Shown piece after piece: positions 38,973 through 53,900 of a stretch of DNA of 64,000 nt. The stretch comes from Pholis gunnellus (lineage: Eukaryota; Chordata; Actinopteri; Perciformes; Pholidae), in the NCBI GenBank assembly GCA_910591455.2, contig OU342809.1, positions 9,627,815-9,691,814 of the forward strand, read 5' to 3'. Position numbers and translations under genes: made by a program. How positions within the stretch are numbered: the stretch's first letter is position 1; each line of letters begins with the position of its first letter. The notes below the pieces were generated by a model. That model worked only from the letters and a program-made list of their open reading frames with translations, made no database searches and was not told the origin of the DNA.

Positions 38973-41900
38973 CTGGAGGACAAAAGAAATCATTATTCGT
39001 TAAAGTGGCTAAAATTTATATTTTTATGCAAGTCGCTTGTAGTGATGCACCAACAGAGAATCATCCCCTGGATCTGCAGCAACCACATTTACGGAGCATT
39101 ATAGCAAGTTTCAGCTCATTGTTCAGCTGTCCCGGCCCACAACTTCACTTTTCTTGTTCACTCTTACTGCTCTCATAACGTTAGCCGCAGCAGGCAGCTG
39201 TTTTCAGAAAAAAAGCACTAAAACCCTACTGTAGACATACCTGCTCAGCACCAAACAGCAGACAGACGTAGTAAGCTGCTAGCTGATGAACTCAGTAGCT
39301 AAAGAGACAGATATTTCCCTCAGAAGTTGGTAGAACGGAGCTAAAATAGATTGAACTTGTAATTAAGCTCGCCGTATCAACTTAAAGGGTGATGATATGT
39401 CAATGTTATGTACAACTTGTTTCTGCTGCCCTCAAATGCCCAGAGAAATATTTTATTGCGGGTTTCACAATTAACCTTGCTCATGTCCATTAATGATCCT
39501 GATATTTCTCTCAGATCGTGAGTAACTGTGCTGTTTCAGTGAGCTGACTCATTTTCCTTTACCTGTGCATAGTTCTCAGGCCGAGTTAGTAGAGGCAGCT
39601 CGTAAGCAGTAGAGAAGTGTGTCCGGACCTGCTGCATCTGTCCATAACGCTCCCTCTTCCTCCACTTGGCTCTGCGATTCTGGAACCACACCTGCAAAGA
39701 AAACAATCCATCAGGAAAAAACAGACCAGCCACTACCAAACAAAACTTGAATATATGAGAAAGCTCTCATATATCTCATATCCCGTGCAAAACCCAAGAA
39801 CCTTTTTTTTTTTTTTTTTGCAAAAACAAGGCCATCCTTTCCCTAAACTGAACCACATAAAATAAAGATAGTGAAGGAAATAAATTTTGCAGCACATGAA
39901 AGTGCAGACCCAGGTTTTAAGACTTGACGTGTCTTTAAAGTGCCGTCCACACGGAGCTATTGATGTGAACATTTTGAGTCTCCCCTGGTGCTGCACGAAT
40001 CAGCTCCTCCCTTTGATACACAGGCGTCTGCCTCCCTTCAGGCTGCCAGCGTCGACAGATCCACATCTGGGCCTGTAGCCATTCATAAATCACTCTGGGA
40101 GAGGTGTGCTCTCCCCCACATGTCAGCACCGCGGGATACAATGGGGAATCCCTGTGTATATTCCATGAAACCAAAGTTCAACTTTTGACCAAGAATATGC
40201 TTTTCTTTACCCATTTTGGGGATTATTAAGTATTGGATGCTGTATATGAAGTAGGTAGTACTTTCAGTACCTGCTGACAGACCAAGTGCAGGCTAAGCCT
40301 ACTTCTTTCTAGCTGTGGAAGGCACTGGAGGAAAGCAGGACTGAAGGGTGGAAGACAGTTGAGAAATTCCCTCAAATATTCTACTGCAGTCTTGGTATAA
40401 CTTCTTTGGTCATTTATGTCTTCTTTGTATACAGGACATCTAGTGTCTGTCTTTCCTAGCAGAAGGATTTCTCCTCTGTTGCTCCTTTTGAGATGTATTC
40501 CTCATATTTCCATGTTAAAGTTATTTAGGGGAGCTTTTCATTGACCCAGTCGAGGTTCTAGAGAACTTAGATGTTGTATTAATGTTGTACAGATTGTAAA
40601 TCTTTTTGAGGTAAACTTGCTGTTTCGGCTGGATAAATTGACTTGACAAGTGTAAATAAAGATGAACATTATTGGATAAAACAGCTCCTAGATATTGATA
40701 TTGTATAACCACCATGTAGACAATGGATTCCTTGGCACAAGCCATGTCTTTTGTTTGTTTCAACTTATATTGCTTTATAATTGTTGAAATATGAGCTATT
40801 TAGACACATAAGTAGCCTCCAAACTGCTGTAAGGCCAAACATTTCTGCTGCTCTAGAGCTGCAACGATTTGGAAATAAGTTATCTGTTCAGTTACTATTG
40901 CTACGCTTTTTTTCTACAATATTTTCTCACATCTATATGCAAGAGTTTGTAGGAGCAAAGGGGGGTACTGGATGTCTTCTTGTGTTTATTTGTATGTATT
41001 GTTAGTTGTCTGAATCTTATCCTCCCAAGAGGGAAAGGGAAACTTCTTCAAAGAGAAAAGAGAGCGATCCTGCCTTGACACAGGGGTTTGAACTTGGATT
41101 GTGGGTTGATTCCCAGACCAATCAGCTTGTGGTTTTCACAGTCCATGACATGCAATTTCCCCCTCAGTCAACCTCCTTACATCCCCCCGACCATGTCACT
41201 CTCTCCCCACTTCTCTGTATTAACTTAAACACAATAGAGTTTAGTGACAAACATGAGCAGTGTCGCACAAAGATGTTATCCCATACTGATTTTTTTTTCG
41301 GGACAGGAGTGGCTTTTTATCAAATGAGAGAAGACTAGCTACAAGCACTGCATCATGCACACAAACCTGTCATTTTTCTGACATCATTTTCAAAGAGAAG
41401 ACCATACATGGGCTCCTGTGGCATATATAGCTGCTGCCTGTATTTTTGCGAGATGGTGACGTAAAGAAATGTCGTCTGACTCCGACATTCCTTGGGTCAG
41501 CTGGCGAGATTAGTGAATAGCTCACCCTGGCAAAGTGGTAAACTGATATCTGAGGCTGTGGCTGAACCCCAATGTCAAGGTGAGGGGTTGTTGCCCTTTG
41601 AATTATATCATATGTTTGGAGGGGGACTCGGAGTCTATGTTATGCCCCCCCTGAGGATTTGGGATCTATTATTGTTTTAGGTTCGTCATGTCTTGCCTTT
41701 GGTTCTTCTGCGGTTATTTGAGCTCATAACATCACAGGTTTCCAAATATAATCCTCAACACAAAAGGTCCTGATTGGACTGATGAGTGTGAAACTCGCTC
41801 ATCAGTCTCAAGTTTCTAGAAAGTTGAGACACGGTTTGATCGGTCAAAGGTTAAGGGAGCCTCTTGTGTATTGCTATTACATTCAAGTCACAGAGATAAG

Positions 41901-44900
41901 CATCTGATTTTCCTCAAAAATAAACACACACCAACATTTAAAAAATCATTTAACAACAAAGGCAATCCACAAAGACTCTTCTAACCACCTGGATGAACGA
42001 ATGTAAAGATTTTAAACTTGTTTCCCAAGTTGAACCTCTTTTCCTAATTCCAAACAAAGATGGTAGCCTTGCTCAATATGTGCAACCTGAACATAAATTA
42101 AAACTTTTTATTGTATTGGTTTATATTGATCTTTCTTTCCAATATTCTGTATTTTCATACAAAATAACGAGCCACTATTTTGTCTGAGCAAAAACATGTC
42201 ATTTACGACTTCCTGGATTAGAAAATACAGTCACAACTTCTGAAAACCAAAAAGTATTTTTTATTGTGTAGCTGAAGGAGTACATTTTCATTCACAACAT
42301 TATACGTCTTTTAGGATTCTGGAAATGCTTTCAGATCAACGATTAGTGATTTTAAACTTTCTGAGCTTTTGAAAGATCACCAGGAATTTATCTTGAGGGA
42401 AATTGGATGCTCCGCTCTATGACTAGAATGTAAAGGTAAAACATGAGAGGCACAAACTGGGGCTACGGTTAATGTCGGTATTATAATGTTGTAAAAGTAT
42501 TTCAAAGTTTGACTCTCCTTTTCAAATGTAAAGTATTATCAGTTACCGAGCTGTCATCTTAATTGTGATGGATCAAGATAACCCAACTTTTCTCCTACTT
42601 TTAATCTCTTCGTTGTACTCCCCCCTGTTAAAGCTCAGCCTCTTCTCTCCCACTCCAGCCCCTCTCTCTCCCCCCACGCCGACCCTTCTCTCCTTGTCTT
42701 TCTCCTCCCTCCTCCCTTTTAAGTCAGCTAGGGGAAGTGGGGATATTGGAAAGTGAGATGGGAGAATGTTCAAACTGGAGCTTGTTTTCATTTCATGTTT
42801 AATTTCCTGACGCCTAAGCCCTTGGCTTTCCGCAGTTAACCACTCTGACCTTTTGGAGGCGTGCAGACGAGAGCAGTGGACACATACTCAGAAAACACAT
42901 GCATTTACATACCATGATATGCAAAATTCAAAGTCAGTCATAAAGAAATGTGATCTTTTAACCTGGACACTCACACACTTAATGTAGCCTTTTATAAACA
43001 AGCAAACAATGTATGAGCACATATGTGTATATGCCCCTTGTCTTGGTTTTTGGGTACTGAGTGTGTCATGTTTCACAGAGGGTTCGCTCTAGCTTTGCCT
43101 TTGAACAGCAGAAGGAATGAGACCCAAGCCAAATAGTTTGGCAGGGAGATCATTCGGGGAACATTATGAAGTCAGATGTGTCCTTTGCAGCGACGCGTCC
43201 CTTAATCCCCAACTTCTAAGTTTGTTAGAAAGGAAAGCTAGTGGTGCTTTTGTACAAGCATAATTTCAATTAATACAAAGATTTTTTTTTTTTTTTCTCA
43301 TAATGATCAACGGTGACCCATTTTATATATGAAGCCCAAAAGGATGGTATTTGCCAACTGCAAACATTTCTCTTCTTTATTGTATCTAGCAGACATCTGC
43401 AAGGAAGGTGGCTCAGAACTCTTGGTGCTCAAAGTGCTTGGCGGTGATACAGTAATTGCTAAAGACGTTGACAGCAAAAGGCAGCTTACAGAGCCATTAA
43501 AGAGCTTTATTTATGCTCCAGAGCCAGCAGGCAGAGAGAGAGAGGAAGAGGGAGAGAGGGAGGGCAGAGTGCATAACTCCAAAAGCAGGCTTTGAAGTCC
43601 AGCCGTCTCACCTCATCTCTGTCATCCAGGACCACTGCGATTGATAGACTGCCTCAGCAGTCACTCACACAGCCTCCCTCCCCATAAAAAGTAGGCAGTG
43701 TGGTGAAGTTCAAGTCTGAGGTTGAGAGCTAATTGTACTAAATAAACTAGTGGCAGCAGAAGTCACAGATGTGATTATGGAAAACTGCAGCCCGACTTTA
43801 TGAAGACGTTCATCATCAAACAGTGGATGAAAGTGTAGGACCTTGACATTGGCATTTTGGGAGAAAACATCTGTACTCCGGATTTCAATGGCTGTTGTTT
43901 CGGAGATGAAAAGGATTCTCCGATCAGTTGCCAAGCTTCAAGTGCCCCTTGGTATTCAACAATTGGATATCCCTGGACTTTGTCTTGATAGACCTTCAGA
44001 TGAAATTGTGGGGTTTAGTCTTGATTGCGTACATATTTAGGGTCTGATTTTAGAATTATGGGTCAAACCTCACAGTGACTCAACAGTCTGCTGTGTGGCT
44101 GTCAGATGAGAAAGTTAATTATAATCATCTGGGGAATAGATCGGTCTGTGTGAACACAACATGAATGTACTTATTTTACTGTACCACCACAAGGACCAGG
44201 CCAGGTTCTCTGTCCCTGACTATGTCTCGGACCACGCGTGGAAATTGAAACTGGCATCTCAAAGTATATCCTTGCTAAACAGCTTTGATGACTTCTTTTT
44301 CTCTCCATGTGTTTTTCCTCCCGGCCTCAAGAGTTGTGCGGTGAAGTAGTTTGAACATGGTAGTGCTGGGGAGAAACCCTTGGCCTCTGACCCTTCTGCA
44401 GAGTCTGCAGCATGTAAGAGCTATAAGAGCAGAGTATTCCCTTAGTCCCACCCATCCCACTCTGATCTAAAACTGGCAGGCAGAAAGAGAGATGAGGAAC
44501 AATAGGCCTCGCTGTCTGCTGCTCCGAACAATCTTTGTCAGCATGCCAGTCTTAACTCTCCCAGCCCTCTCTGTCTTTTCCCTGAGTGATTATTAGCACG
44601 CTAACATTAACGACTGCAGTCATTCAACACAACTCATCGGGCTGTTCTACCAAAAAGGAACGACAGCATATGTTATTTCAGCAAGTGTCCCAAAACGCAG
44701 TACGTTTATGATGAAAAGTGACAAAGCCTTTAAGTTGTTGCAGTAATTCCGGTTACACCAGCACTGATATTGGTCCAACACTGACTCAAATGGCTGACCA
44801 CGGGCCAATCTGGTATTGGATACCATTATTTTATTAAACAACAGTTCAGTATTATGTTGCCTCCACTTAAAAGAATGATCCCAGTTTCTTCCACACAGTG

Positions 44901-47900
44901 AAACATACAGTTTATTACTTAAACACTGGTATCGGATCGGTACTTGGTAGCAGCCGATACTCAAATCCCAGGTATCTGTATCTGGACTGAAAAAGTTGGA
45001 TTGGTACAATTTTGATGGAAGCAAAGGAGGAAATTGGATGATTATAGAGTAACTATGGGGTCGAGGTGGATGGACTTTAATGTGGGAAAGCGCGGTTTGT
45101 TTTTTTCGTTTCAATCCATCAGTCAGTTTCTTTTGTTTTGTTTGTTGCATGATCATGATCAACCACGTGTTTGTGCTTAAATCTAACTAAAACTTGATCA
45201 GATTGTTTTTGTAATGGTTTTGGTCAATAGGACTTGTTAGCTCATGTCAATGCAGAAACTAATTTTTCTGGTGTAACCTGCCGTTAATCCCCCGTCCTCA
45301 CCTGTACGCGAGCCTCCGTCAGGTCCGTCCTCAGTGCCAGCTGCTCCCGGGCATAAACATCTGGGTAGTGTGTCTTCTGGAAAACCTTTTCCAGCTCTTC
45401 CAGCTGGTAGCTGGTGAACGTGGTGCGATTGCGTCTCTTCTTGCCTTTGTTGCTCTCGGCCTCACTTTTGTCCAGAGGGCTGGAAAAGTCAGAGCCGGGC
45501 CGCTCGCTGAGGCCCTTCTCGCCAGGCGCCTTTAGGTTCAGGTAGCTGCCTTCCATCCCGGGAGCGTCGACGCTCGGGGGTAACTCGGACTCTGTCAGGC
45601 CGCTGTTGTCTTTTCCTGTAAGTATGTATGAGACACAAGAAGTGTGGAAGGTCACAATCAATCGTATTTTGTTCTTTTAAAGGAGCCCTTCGCCAACTTT
45701 ATATATTAGTTTACCAAGTTTGATCAAGGTCTTAGCTTGGCCTTAAGTCTTCAAATTTTGAACAGAAAGCATTACAAATTGAAGGTGTGGGGGTTGAATT
45801 AAAGACGCTGAACATTTGCATTATGGGAAATGTAGGATCCAGGGTTTTTGGTACATTATAATCGGAACATCTCAGCCTCTGCTGCATTCATTTTTACCAA
45901 TACATCTCCCTCCAATGTTATGTAAGTACAACACTAAATCACTGGAGAGACCCTTTAAGGCTGTGATGTGGATTGACGGTCCTTCTCAAAAACCTCATAA
46001 AACGTACTTTTTAAAGTTTAGACGTTACACTGCGGTTCAAATAAAAAACGTTAGAGCAATTTTGGTTTCGGTTGAAGTGTGCCGTTCTTCAGATTTTCAT
46101 ATGAAGCATGAAAAATCAAAATAACTTTCACAGTTTGTGTGGCTTCACATGTAACACAAATCATATTCTTACCGTGTCGTATTATTTTCAAGTAAGCTAT
46201 TACAACCACATGTTGTCAATACTAGTCCTATAATTATAGTTACTACTCTATAATTGGAATATTCAGCAGAGCAATACTTTCTTGGTGCCTCACGTTCAAG
46301 TCAGGGAGTGTGTCTGCTCATCATCACGTTTCAACATCCACATTAAATGACATTTACTTCAAGCTTACGTCATCTCTGTAATGTTTTATTTGAAGGTGCA
46401 AAGGCCTTGTCTGCTTGCAACTAGAGAAGAAACGTCTTTCTCTGTTTGAAAGCTATGTCACTACACATTGGCGTGACCTGTGACACAACCCTTGAAGCCC
46501 TCTCCCTCGCATCTCTCAATCACGCCACCTAAAAACCCAAGCCACTTAAAACCTGCTCCCTCTCGAGCCCTGTATGGCGGGCCTTGTGTACGACCACGCT
46601 GGCCCCCGCCGGCTTGCCCCGGAGATGTAAACAACATTGTGTTTGTCACCTTCAATTTTGTGAGCGTCCATTTTGTGACAGACCACGCTCTGTTCCTGTC
46701 AGCGCTTGCTAGCTTTTTTGTTTCCTTTCAGGAGATGAAGAAAGCTGTCCCTTCTCCTTCAATAAACAAACAGCTGTGTGAATAAATAAGCTGAAGGGCT
46801 CTGGTTGCAGTCCAGTGAGAACAGTGTGCTCTGTCAGCCTCTCTGTTTGCCTTTCCTGTGACTGGGCATGGTGAGCGCCCTGTCCTAACTGTATTAGTCT
46901 GAAACCAGCACATAATGGTCTCTTCCACATAAACAAAGTATTGTGCAACACCAGCATTACTATTTTTTACATTTGTCTCTGAGTTAGATCAAGTTTAGGT
47001 GATTAACTTTAGCATTTTTTTCTTTGTCACTTTGGATTTTTGTTATGGGCAATGTCAGTAATGGCCTCCTGTCATCCTCAGAAACCCAGTGCAATGAGGG
47101 AAGGAGAGTTGACACCTCGTGGCACTAGTGACTCTCTGAGCCAAGTGTTCTAGTGGTTAGTTAGATGACTGAATAGTTTTAGAGTGATGAAGCTAGGCGG
47201 TGGCTGTCTGTAGCATGCATATTTGTTTTCATGGATTAGTACGCCTTTGGCTAGCGTGTCCCACAATGAGATGTCAATAGTCATCCTCTCGATATTGCAG
47301 CAGCCCTCCCCTGCTCGCTGGCTCAGACTTGCCCCGACAGAGACGCTAATGGAACAACACAGCTCGCCCAGCTGGAGTTCATGACCTCATATCGCTGTGG
47401 CCCACCTGTCAGGCCCTCTTACAGTCTCCACGCAGGCAGATGTTCTGACATCACCCACCCCTGCACTGGCCTCTAATGCTAAAGCAATGTGCAATATTTT
47501 CTTTCTGCCCCTGGGCAGCAGCATGGCTGCAATGTTAAGAAGTAAGACAGGTCAACTCCAGGTTCCTATTTTGCATTTGCATCTGTGAGAGAAAATGCCC
47601 CTGAGCAAGGCATGTATCCTGTAAGGCAACGGGTGCAGCTGGGGGATGGGAAGATGGTGGGATAGTCTGAGAAATTGTTTGAAGTTCTCAGGCTTATACA
47701 GCTCTACATATATCGACTACGTTTACTCTGGAATCAGCACTAATAAGAACATTTAATAAAATAGATTGACATTTTGGGAATACACTTATTTGTATTGTTG
47801 CTGAGAGTAAGATGAAAACAATAATACCACTTTCATGTCTGAATACTCTAAATACGCGGCTGCCTCGAGCAGCTGGTTGGCTACATTTAGCATAAAGAGC

Positions 47901-50900
47901 TGACAATTAGTTATTTCTTAGGGGTCATATGGGAATTGTTCACAACATCACCGTCTGTAAAATGGCAATTTGTTGTTTTTGCACCTCTGTTTTTATACAG
48001 ACTAAACCAATAAAATGTGAATTAATTAGTGACGTTTAGAGGTGCTGGTAGTCTAATTTTGTTACCGTTACATAGAGACAAGCCAGCTGTTTCGGCCTAT
48101 TTCCAGCAAAGCCAAGTGGCTAGTGGCGGTAGCTTCAACTGTAACCGCCGTATGAGAGCATTGCAGAGCGACATTCGTGAGCTAATCAGTGGGACAAGCT
48201 AACATGTGGCTATGTCAACAAAGCAAGGAGAAGCTCAGATTACAACACACACAAAGCGTGACTTTCTTCTATTCTTTGCTCAGGTAGATTTTACTCAACT
48301 ATATCTTTACATTACACATAGTTGTTTGCTGCTATATTAATGCTCTGAATATCGTGTATCAGCCTTATACAAACTTATTTCACCACAATGAGCTCTAGAA
48401 TCTGCTCTCATTAAAATCTTTCTCTGTCTGGTACTCCAAACGTATTTCTCTTTTCTCTGTCACGCTAACAACACAGAGTCTTTTGCCACAAACATCTTCC
48501 AGTATTCCCGCATGCTGAGCTGTGTGTTTCTGCACACTGTTCTGGAGAACACAGCCATCACACACTTTCTTTTGCGAGCCAAGATTCCACCGCGTTGACT
48601 GCAGATTTTTTTGGCATTCAGAGGAATGTGTTTTTGACTGTTCTCATTTCAGTATTCATCAACGTGTATGTAAATGCATTAATGTCACCGGCTGATCCCG
48701 CAATTTGCCATTTACTCTGTGACAAGCTGCAGACCTCTTCAGTTAGCCGAGGTCAGATGTTTACTAGGGTCAGCAATTTAATCACTGCTGAAAACAGAGA
48801 GAAAACATCAAAGTGTAATTTAACTGGTTGTAAAGCAACAGGGCACCCTCTCAGTTTTTATGGAATGGGATGGGGAGGGTCAAGTGAAGCCAAATAAAAG
48901 AAACACTATAAATTAGTAACCTGGGGAAGGGTTAATGACCAAACACTAAATGGGGAAGGGAATGCTTTTAAACCGAGCACTCAAAGTTGTTCTTTCAAAA
49001 CACTCAAAGCTAACAGCAGTCTGCCACAATGGCGCTCCACTCATCACACCTTATATGGACCAAATAAAGTCAAATATTTTACTGGCTTTGGTGGCTATTA
49101 ATTGTTCATGCATTGCTGGTTCGAAGACATGCTTTGGGCAGGATTATTTTTCCCGCAGCACAGTCTAAGACCTGATGTTGACTGTTGTTTCGTCGGTGGA
49201 AGGGAGGCTCCCAGATGTTCCTGAGGAGAGATCTATGCCAGCGGCTCACGCAGGAATGCAGATTCCCTGAGAAACCTAAAAGTATTTCTGTTCAGCTCCT
49301 GATAAATTGACACAATCATGACCTCACTACTGTCATAATACGTTGGGCTGAGGCTGTTACTGTCTCATATCAAAAAGCTCAGAAATAGTATGCTTTTTTT
49401 TTTAATGCAGGAAATATTGGTGACCGTTTACACGTTTTCTTCTGAAGGGAAAAAACTTGTGGAGCATATTGATAAAATTGTATTTTGGTAAAGCATTTCA
49501 TTTTAAAAGGAGAGTTTTGAAGTATTTGCAACTTTAAGCAAGTTAAAAGTACAAACCTAATGTCATATATCAATGTAAACAGTATAGTGAAACTTTTAAA
49601 CTTTCAAGGTCAAGATTAAATCATTTGTCAGGCATGTCTTTTTAATGCTGTGATTGTGTTTTGTATCATATAAGTAAGTTTAGGTTGGGTGATGAACATG
49701 AACTAAAAAGAGGACGAGGAATTGAAATCAAAGGGGATAATAGATTATCGATCATCAATGATCTGTTAGCCTCTCCCTCTTTTCCAGTAGTCTTGAATTC
49801 ATTCCATAATCACATTTTATACTTTTCTAGATCATATTCAAATCCTGTTTTTAGGTATTTTTGCATCTTTGGAACATAGAGGAGCTAAAGAAAGTTTATT
49901 GTGCAGGCGGTGTCAGTAAATGGTGATTTGGGTTACTTTCCATCTCTGGCTTTTAATAAAATATGTATAAAAAAGACAAATTAGCTGTGTCTCACTGAAA
50001 AATAACTTTTGTTAATCATGGACCCATAGTGATCATCTTACTCTTGTGCTGCCCAGTAGTTTCCATCATTAGTCTGTCACAGTTGGCTTTCTTTACTATT
50101 TTGTATAACTTTCTTGACCATAGCACTGTGTGGCCAAATGTTTGCATTATTAAAGAACATACAGAGGTTAGATTTAGTCCATTGATAAGACTCAAGGAAG
50201 TCAAAGTAAAGACTCAGCGACAGCCTCAACACAGAAGGCACAGAGCAAAATGTGCACCAGCTGGTTAAGGTTTCCAAAGCATCTCTTTAATCTCGCCTAC
50301 ATGCGATTCCCAGGTAGTCTGTGTGGAGTTACCTTCCCCTGCAGGAGAGGTGGATGAAAGTAAAGGGCAAGCCATGCTGTGTAACAGCATAAGCATATTT
50401 CTGAAAAACTTTGAGAAAAAGTAACGCGTCATGAACCACAATTGTCCTCAGAGGTGAATGTCTTTTCATTTAATGGCGGGCAGATTGCTGCTGCTTCACA
50501 CATTACATTTTAACAAGCCAGGACTTCGTGGTTTCAAGCATTCTCATTACATATTCTAATTTATTCTGGTTCACAGACAAACGGCGGCACGATCACAGGT
50601 GTCATTCAGGCTTATTGTTAACATCGACACAATGTGTTAGTCATCAGCACATGCATATCCTATGACATCACTTCCCAGAGCCTTCTACCAGAGTACTATA
50701 TTGTGACAGGAGGCTTTTAAAATGCTGCCAGGACTTTTTTGGGGTCTTGTTTTGTTTTTCATGCACAGAGAAAAATGTTTTACATATCACAGGATGCTTC
50801 GATATCCCGCTAAAGGGAGAATGGGGTTGTTTGAAAGCACAGATTGAACAAGCTGTATGCTACACATGTTTTTATTAGCTTTAAACTGTTATTTTGTTAA

Positions 50901-53900
50901 AGGACAAAGAGGACGAGGCACAAACCGCCTTTAGTGAGTAGTGTTCCCTCAAACACATTGTACATCAACACTTCAGAACTCAACTACAGGCCGACAAACA
51001 CAATGACTTTCAGTTTTAGCCTGAGCTCCACTTACATTCTCTCCAATATATAAAGAAAGTGTGAATATGTTTCATCAAAAGTTCATGTTGCAGCGAGCAA
51101 TCTCTATCGAGGATAAAAACTGAAAATTAATAACAATTATGAAGCAGAAGACTCGTATATGCAAAGCGTCTCAAAGCCATAGAGTCAGGTAAAATACGTG
51201 CATGTAAACATTCCCACACGTTTGTGAAACCCTCTCATTTCTCCCGAGTCCCTCAAATCATTACCCAATCTCAATGTCCATTTTTGACTCGTTGCTTATT
51301 TATACAAGGTGTTGTTGACACAGGGTTGTGTAAACCAGTCCCATTTTGTCATCTCAGGCACTCTCTGAAGCTTTGGAGATCTGATGTTTGGGGAGTATGA
51401 ATAATAACTATAGGAGCCAGTAATGCACATCTGCCTTAGATTAATGCGGACCTCTCCTGCAGTGCTGACCTGCATTCCTCAGCACTCGATCAGCTCCAAG
51501 GGTTTTATTTCATTCATCGCTGTGTGAGCAGGTAATGGCTCCATCCCTGTTCTCGCTGTGGGACAGTCTCACTGATTAACATGCACACAAGGAAACAAAC
51601 CCGCCAACCTGAGCCACTACTGTGCAGAAATATGTTCATTCACTCCTCCAGAGACAATCTTGTATTAACACTATCCAGTGATTTTAGAAATGCATAGTAG
51701 AAATGTTCAATAATATCTAAATGTGCATTTTATAATTGCTTTCAAGCTCTTAAATGTTAATGTTGTTTACAGTTGAATAATAATGTGGCATTTTAAAGAA
51801 ATATTCTGCCAAAAAGTTTGGAAGCCTTCTCAATTAAAAGAGGGAAAATGAGGTGTGAACATCTTGCAGCATATGCCAAAAATATTTCCCATTATCTTTT
51901 AACGGAATTAATGAAATAAATCCACATATTTGTCTTTTCTTCTATCATCAAATTTAAATATTAACATATTAAATATATAGCATATGTCTATACATTTTGT
52001 TCCTAAACAGTGTAAACAGTATTACAGTTGCCACACAGAAAAGTTCCTTTGGGTATGAGATGACTTTTGTCATGATGGAGATAAAGCATCAGCATTGAGC
52101 GATATATCTCCCATTGAGGACCACACAAAACACCAAAAGCCTGTTGACGCCTGAGGCTTTGGCAGGAGCCCAAAGCATCCTCCCCAAAGCCACGATGCAT
52201 TCATCTGGCTGCAACATTTTCAATGATAATATTGCAGAGCTCTCCTCGAGGGAGGCATGTTGCATTTAATGATGCTGTTTAAATGGTTCTGTCAATGCAC
52301 TTGCCAAATCAATTCACTTCAGTGTAGGGGGATCCAACCTGTGTGGACACATTGCTCCCAAACTCCAGGAAAAAAAAGTGACAGTTCAGCTTAATGTGAA
52401 GAGAAACTGCAGTTGTTTCTCAGCCAATCAGATTACTTGCACTTTGAGGATGTATTTTGGTAATGTGTTGGCTATGCACAAAAAAACGTAGGCCTTAATG
52501 AGCCGAAAGGGCAGTTCAATTGTATTTGTTACACCTAATGTTTTAATTTACTTATATGAACAATTAGCATTTAGTGTATTTAATAGTGTTTGGTATGTTT
52601 ATTTATGACTGAATTATTTTTTCAGCAGGAATTGTCGATTGAAATGTATATTTATAGGTTATTTCAGCCACGATAATAACAGATGTTTTCTTCTGTATCA
52701 TCATGATAAACATCTGGACCTGAAATATATGTAAGCGTCGATACTGATAACTTCAAAAAATATATAATTTGTATGTCGTTTTTCAGGGATATAATACAGT
52801 GTATAAACACCTTAACATAAGAGTTTATTTTTACACGTTATATTCTTTTTTAGGCTGTCGGTCCTCTCGTGTGGACCTGATGTCACACAGAGTCCACTTC
52901 TGCTCATTAACAGTGTTCCGTCTTTTTATTTTAAGCCTCCACGTCTCATAAAAGAGACAGTAAAATGGATTGTTTTCTTTAAACGGTACATTTGTAGTGC
53001 AACGAATTGTCGGAAGACCCTGTAAAGCGTTAAAGCTTTTGTTTAAAATGAATGCTGTTTGTCAGGACGTCCAGGCAGTCTCTACATTTGTCATTGACTG
53101 TTGTATTACGGTCGACAAAATTGTGAGGTCTTGGCCTGTAACTACTCCATTGAATAAATGTACAAATATGTTTTATCATCACATAATCACTTGTGCTAAA
53201 AATAAAACAATGCTATGAGCATAATACAATATGCTAAATAGTGCAGTTGAAATATTTAGTTTCTTAATTTTTACTAGGTCCTCGATTCTCAGTTTGGGCG
53301 TGCTTGCGTATGCGCGTGCCTCATGCCATGTACATGGCTTCATATTTGAATATGAAAATAATTCATGACGTTTTTACTTTTCAGGGATGACGTGAGTTTT
53401 ACTGTCTAGACAGTGAGATCAGTGAGATGCTGCGGTTTCAGGATCAATTTATAAACTATATGTGGATATAAACATCCAATAAGTCTACACAAATGTACAT
53501 GCAAACATCCTTTCAAACATACGTTTTCCATAACGTCTTCACCTCTCTGGCTTAGCACACATCTCCTATAAAGGAAACCAATTTCTCTATTTAATGCTAC
53601 AATTATAGCTCAGCTTGCAAAATCTGACTCTCCCTCGAATATATTTAAAATCCATTAATCAATGATTACATTTAGTTCTCCTTTATACCAACTTGTTTCA
53701 GGCAAATGGTATCGGGTTTTCTAAGGGTTTTAAGGCAACTAAGGCCTATTCTGTTCCCTATAATACACACAAAGTTATTTTTTTTATTTTCATCGCTCCC
53801 AGTTTCCCACAATAGTTTGATAGGAAACGGCATTGTTAAATTAAATATGCATTTAATTTAGAAATGTACACAGTTGTGCTCAATTAAAAATATGTGTATA

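Larger units (their letters stand above)
39692..45301 (-). other. alx4 intron 2
   Basis: This 5.6 kb intron separates the two halves of the homeodomain. It contains paired hairpins (41777-41829) and a hAT-like repeat fragment (44755-45010). The rest is unassigned, with no coding exon that I can recognise. Confidence 0.85.

Noticed and set aside
38529..39178. Long + strand open frames (191 and 125 codons)
   Set aside because: They are antisense to alx4 exon 4, whose - strand frame has clear ALX4 homology, and continue into intronic repeat.
44647..45162. 171-codon - strand open frame
   Set aside because: It runs through a hAT-like repeat fragment and matches no transposase pattern in that frame.
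49110..49135. Box B-like GGTTCGAA (tRNA or SINE promoter)
   Set aside because: No box A at the right distance and no cloverleaf could be formed.
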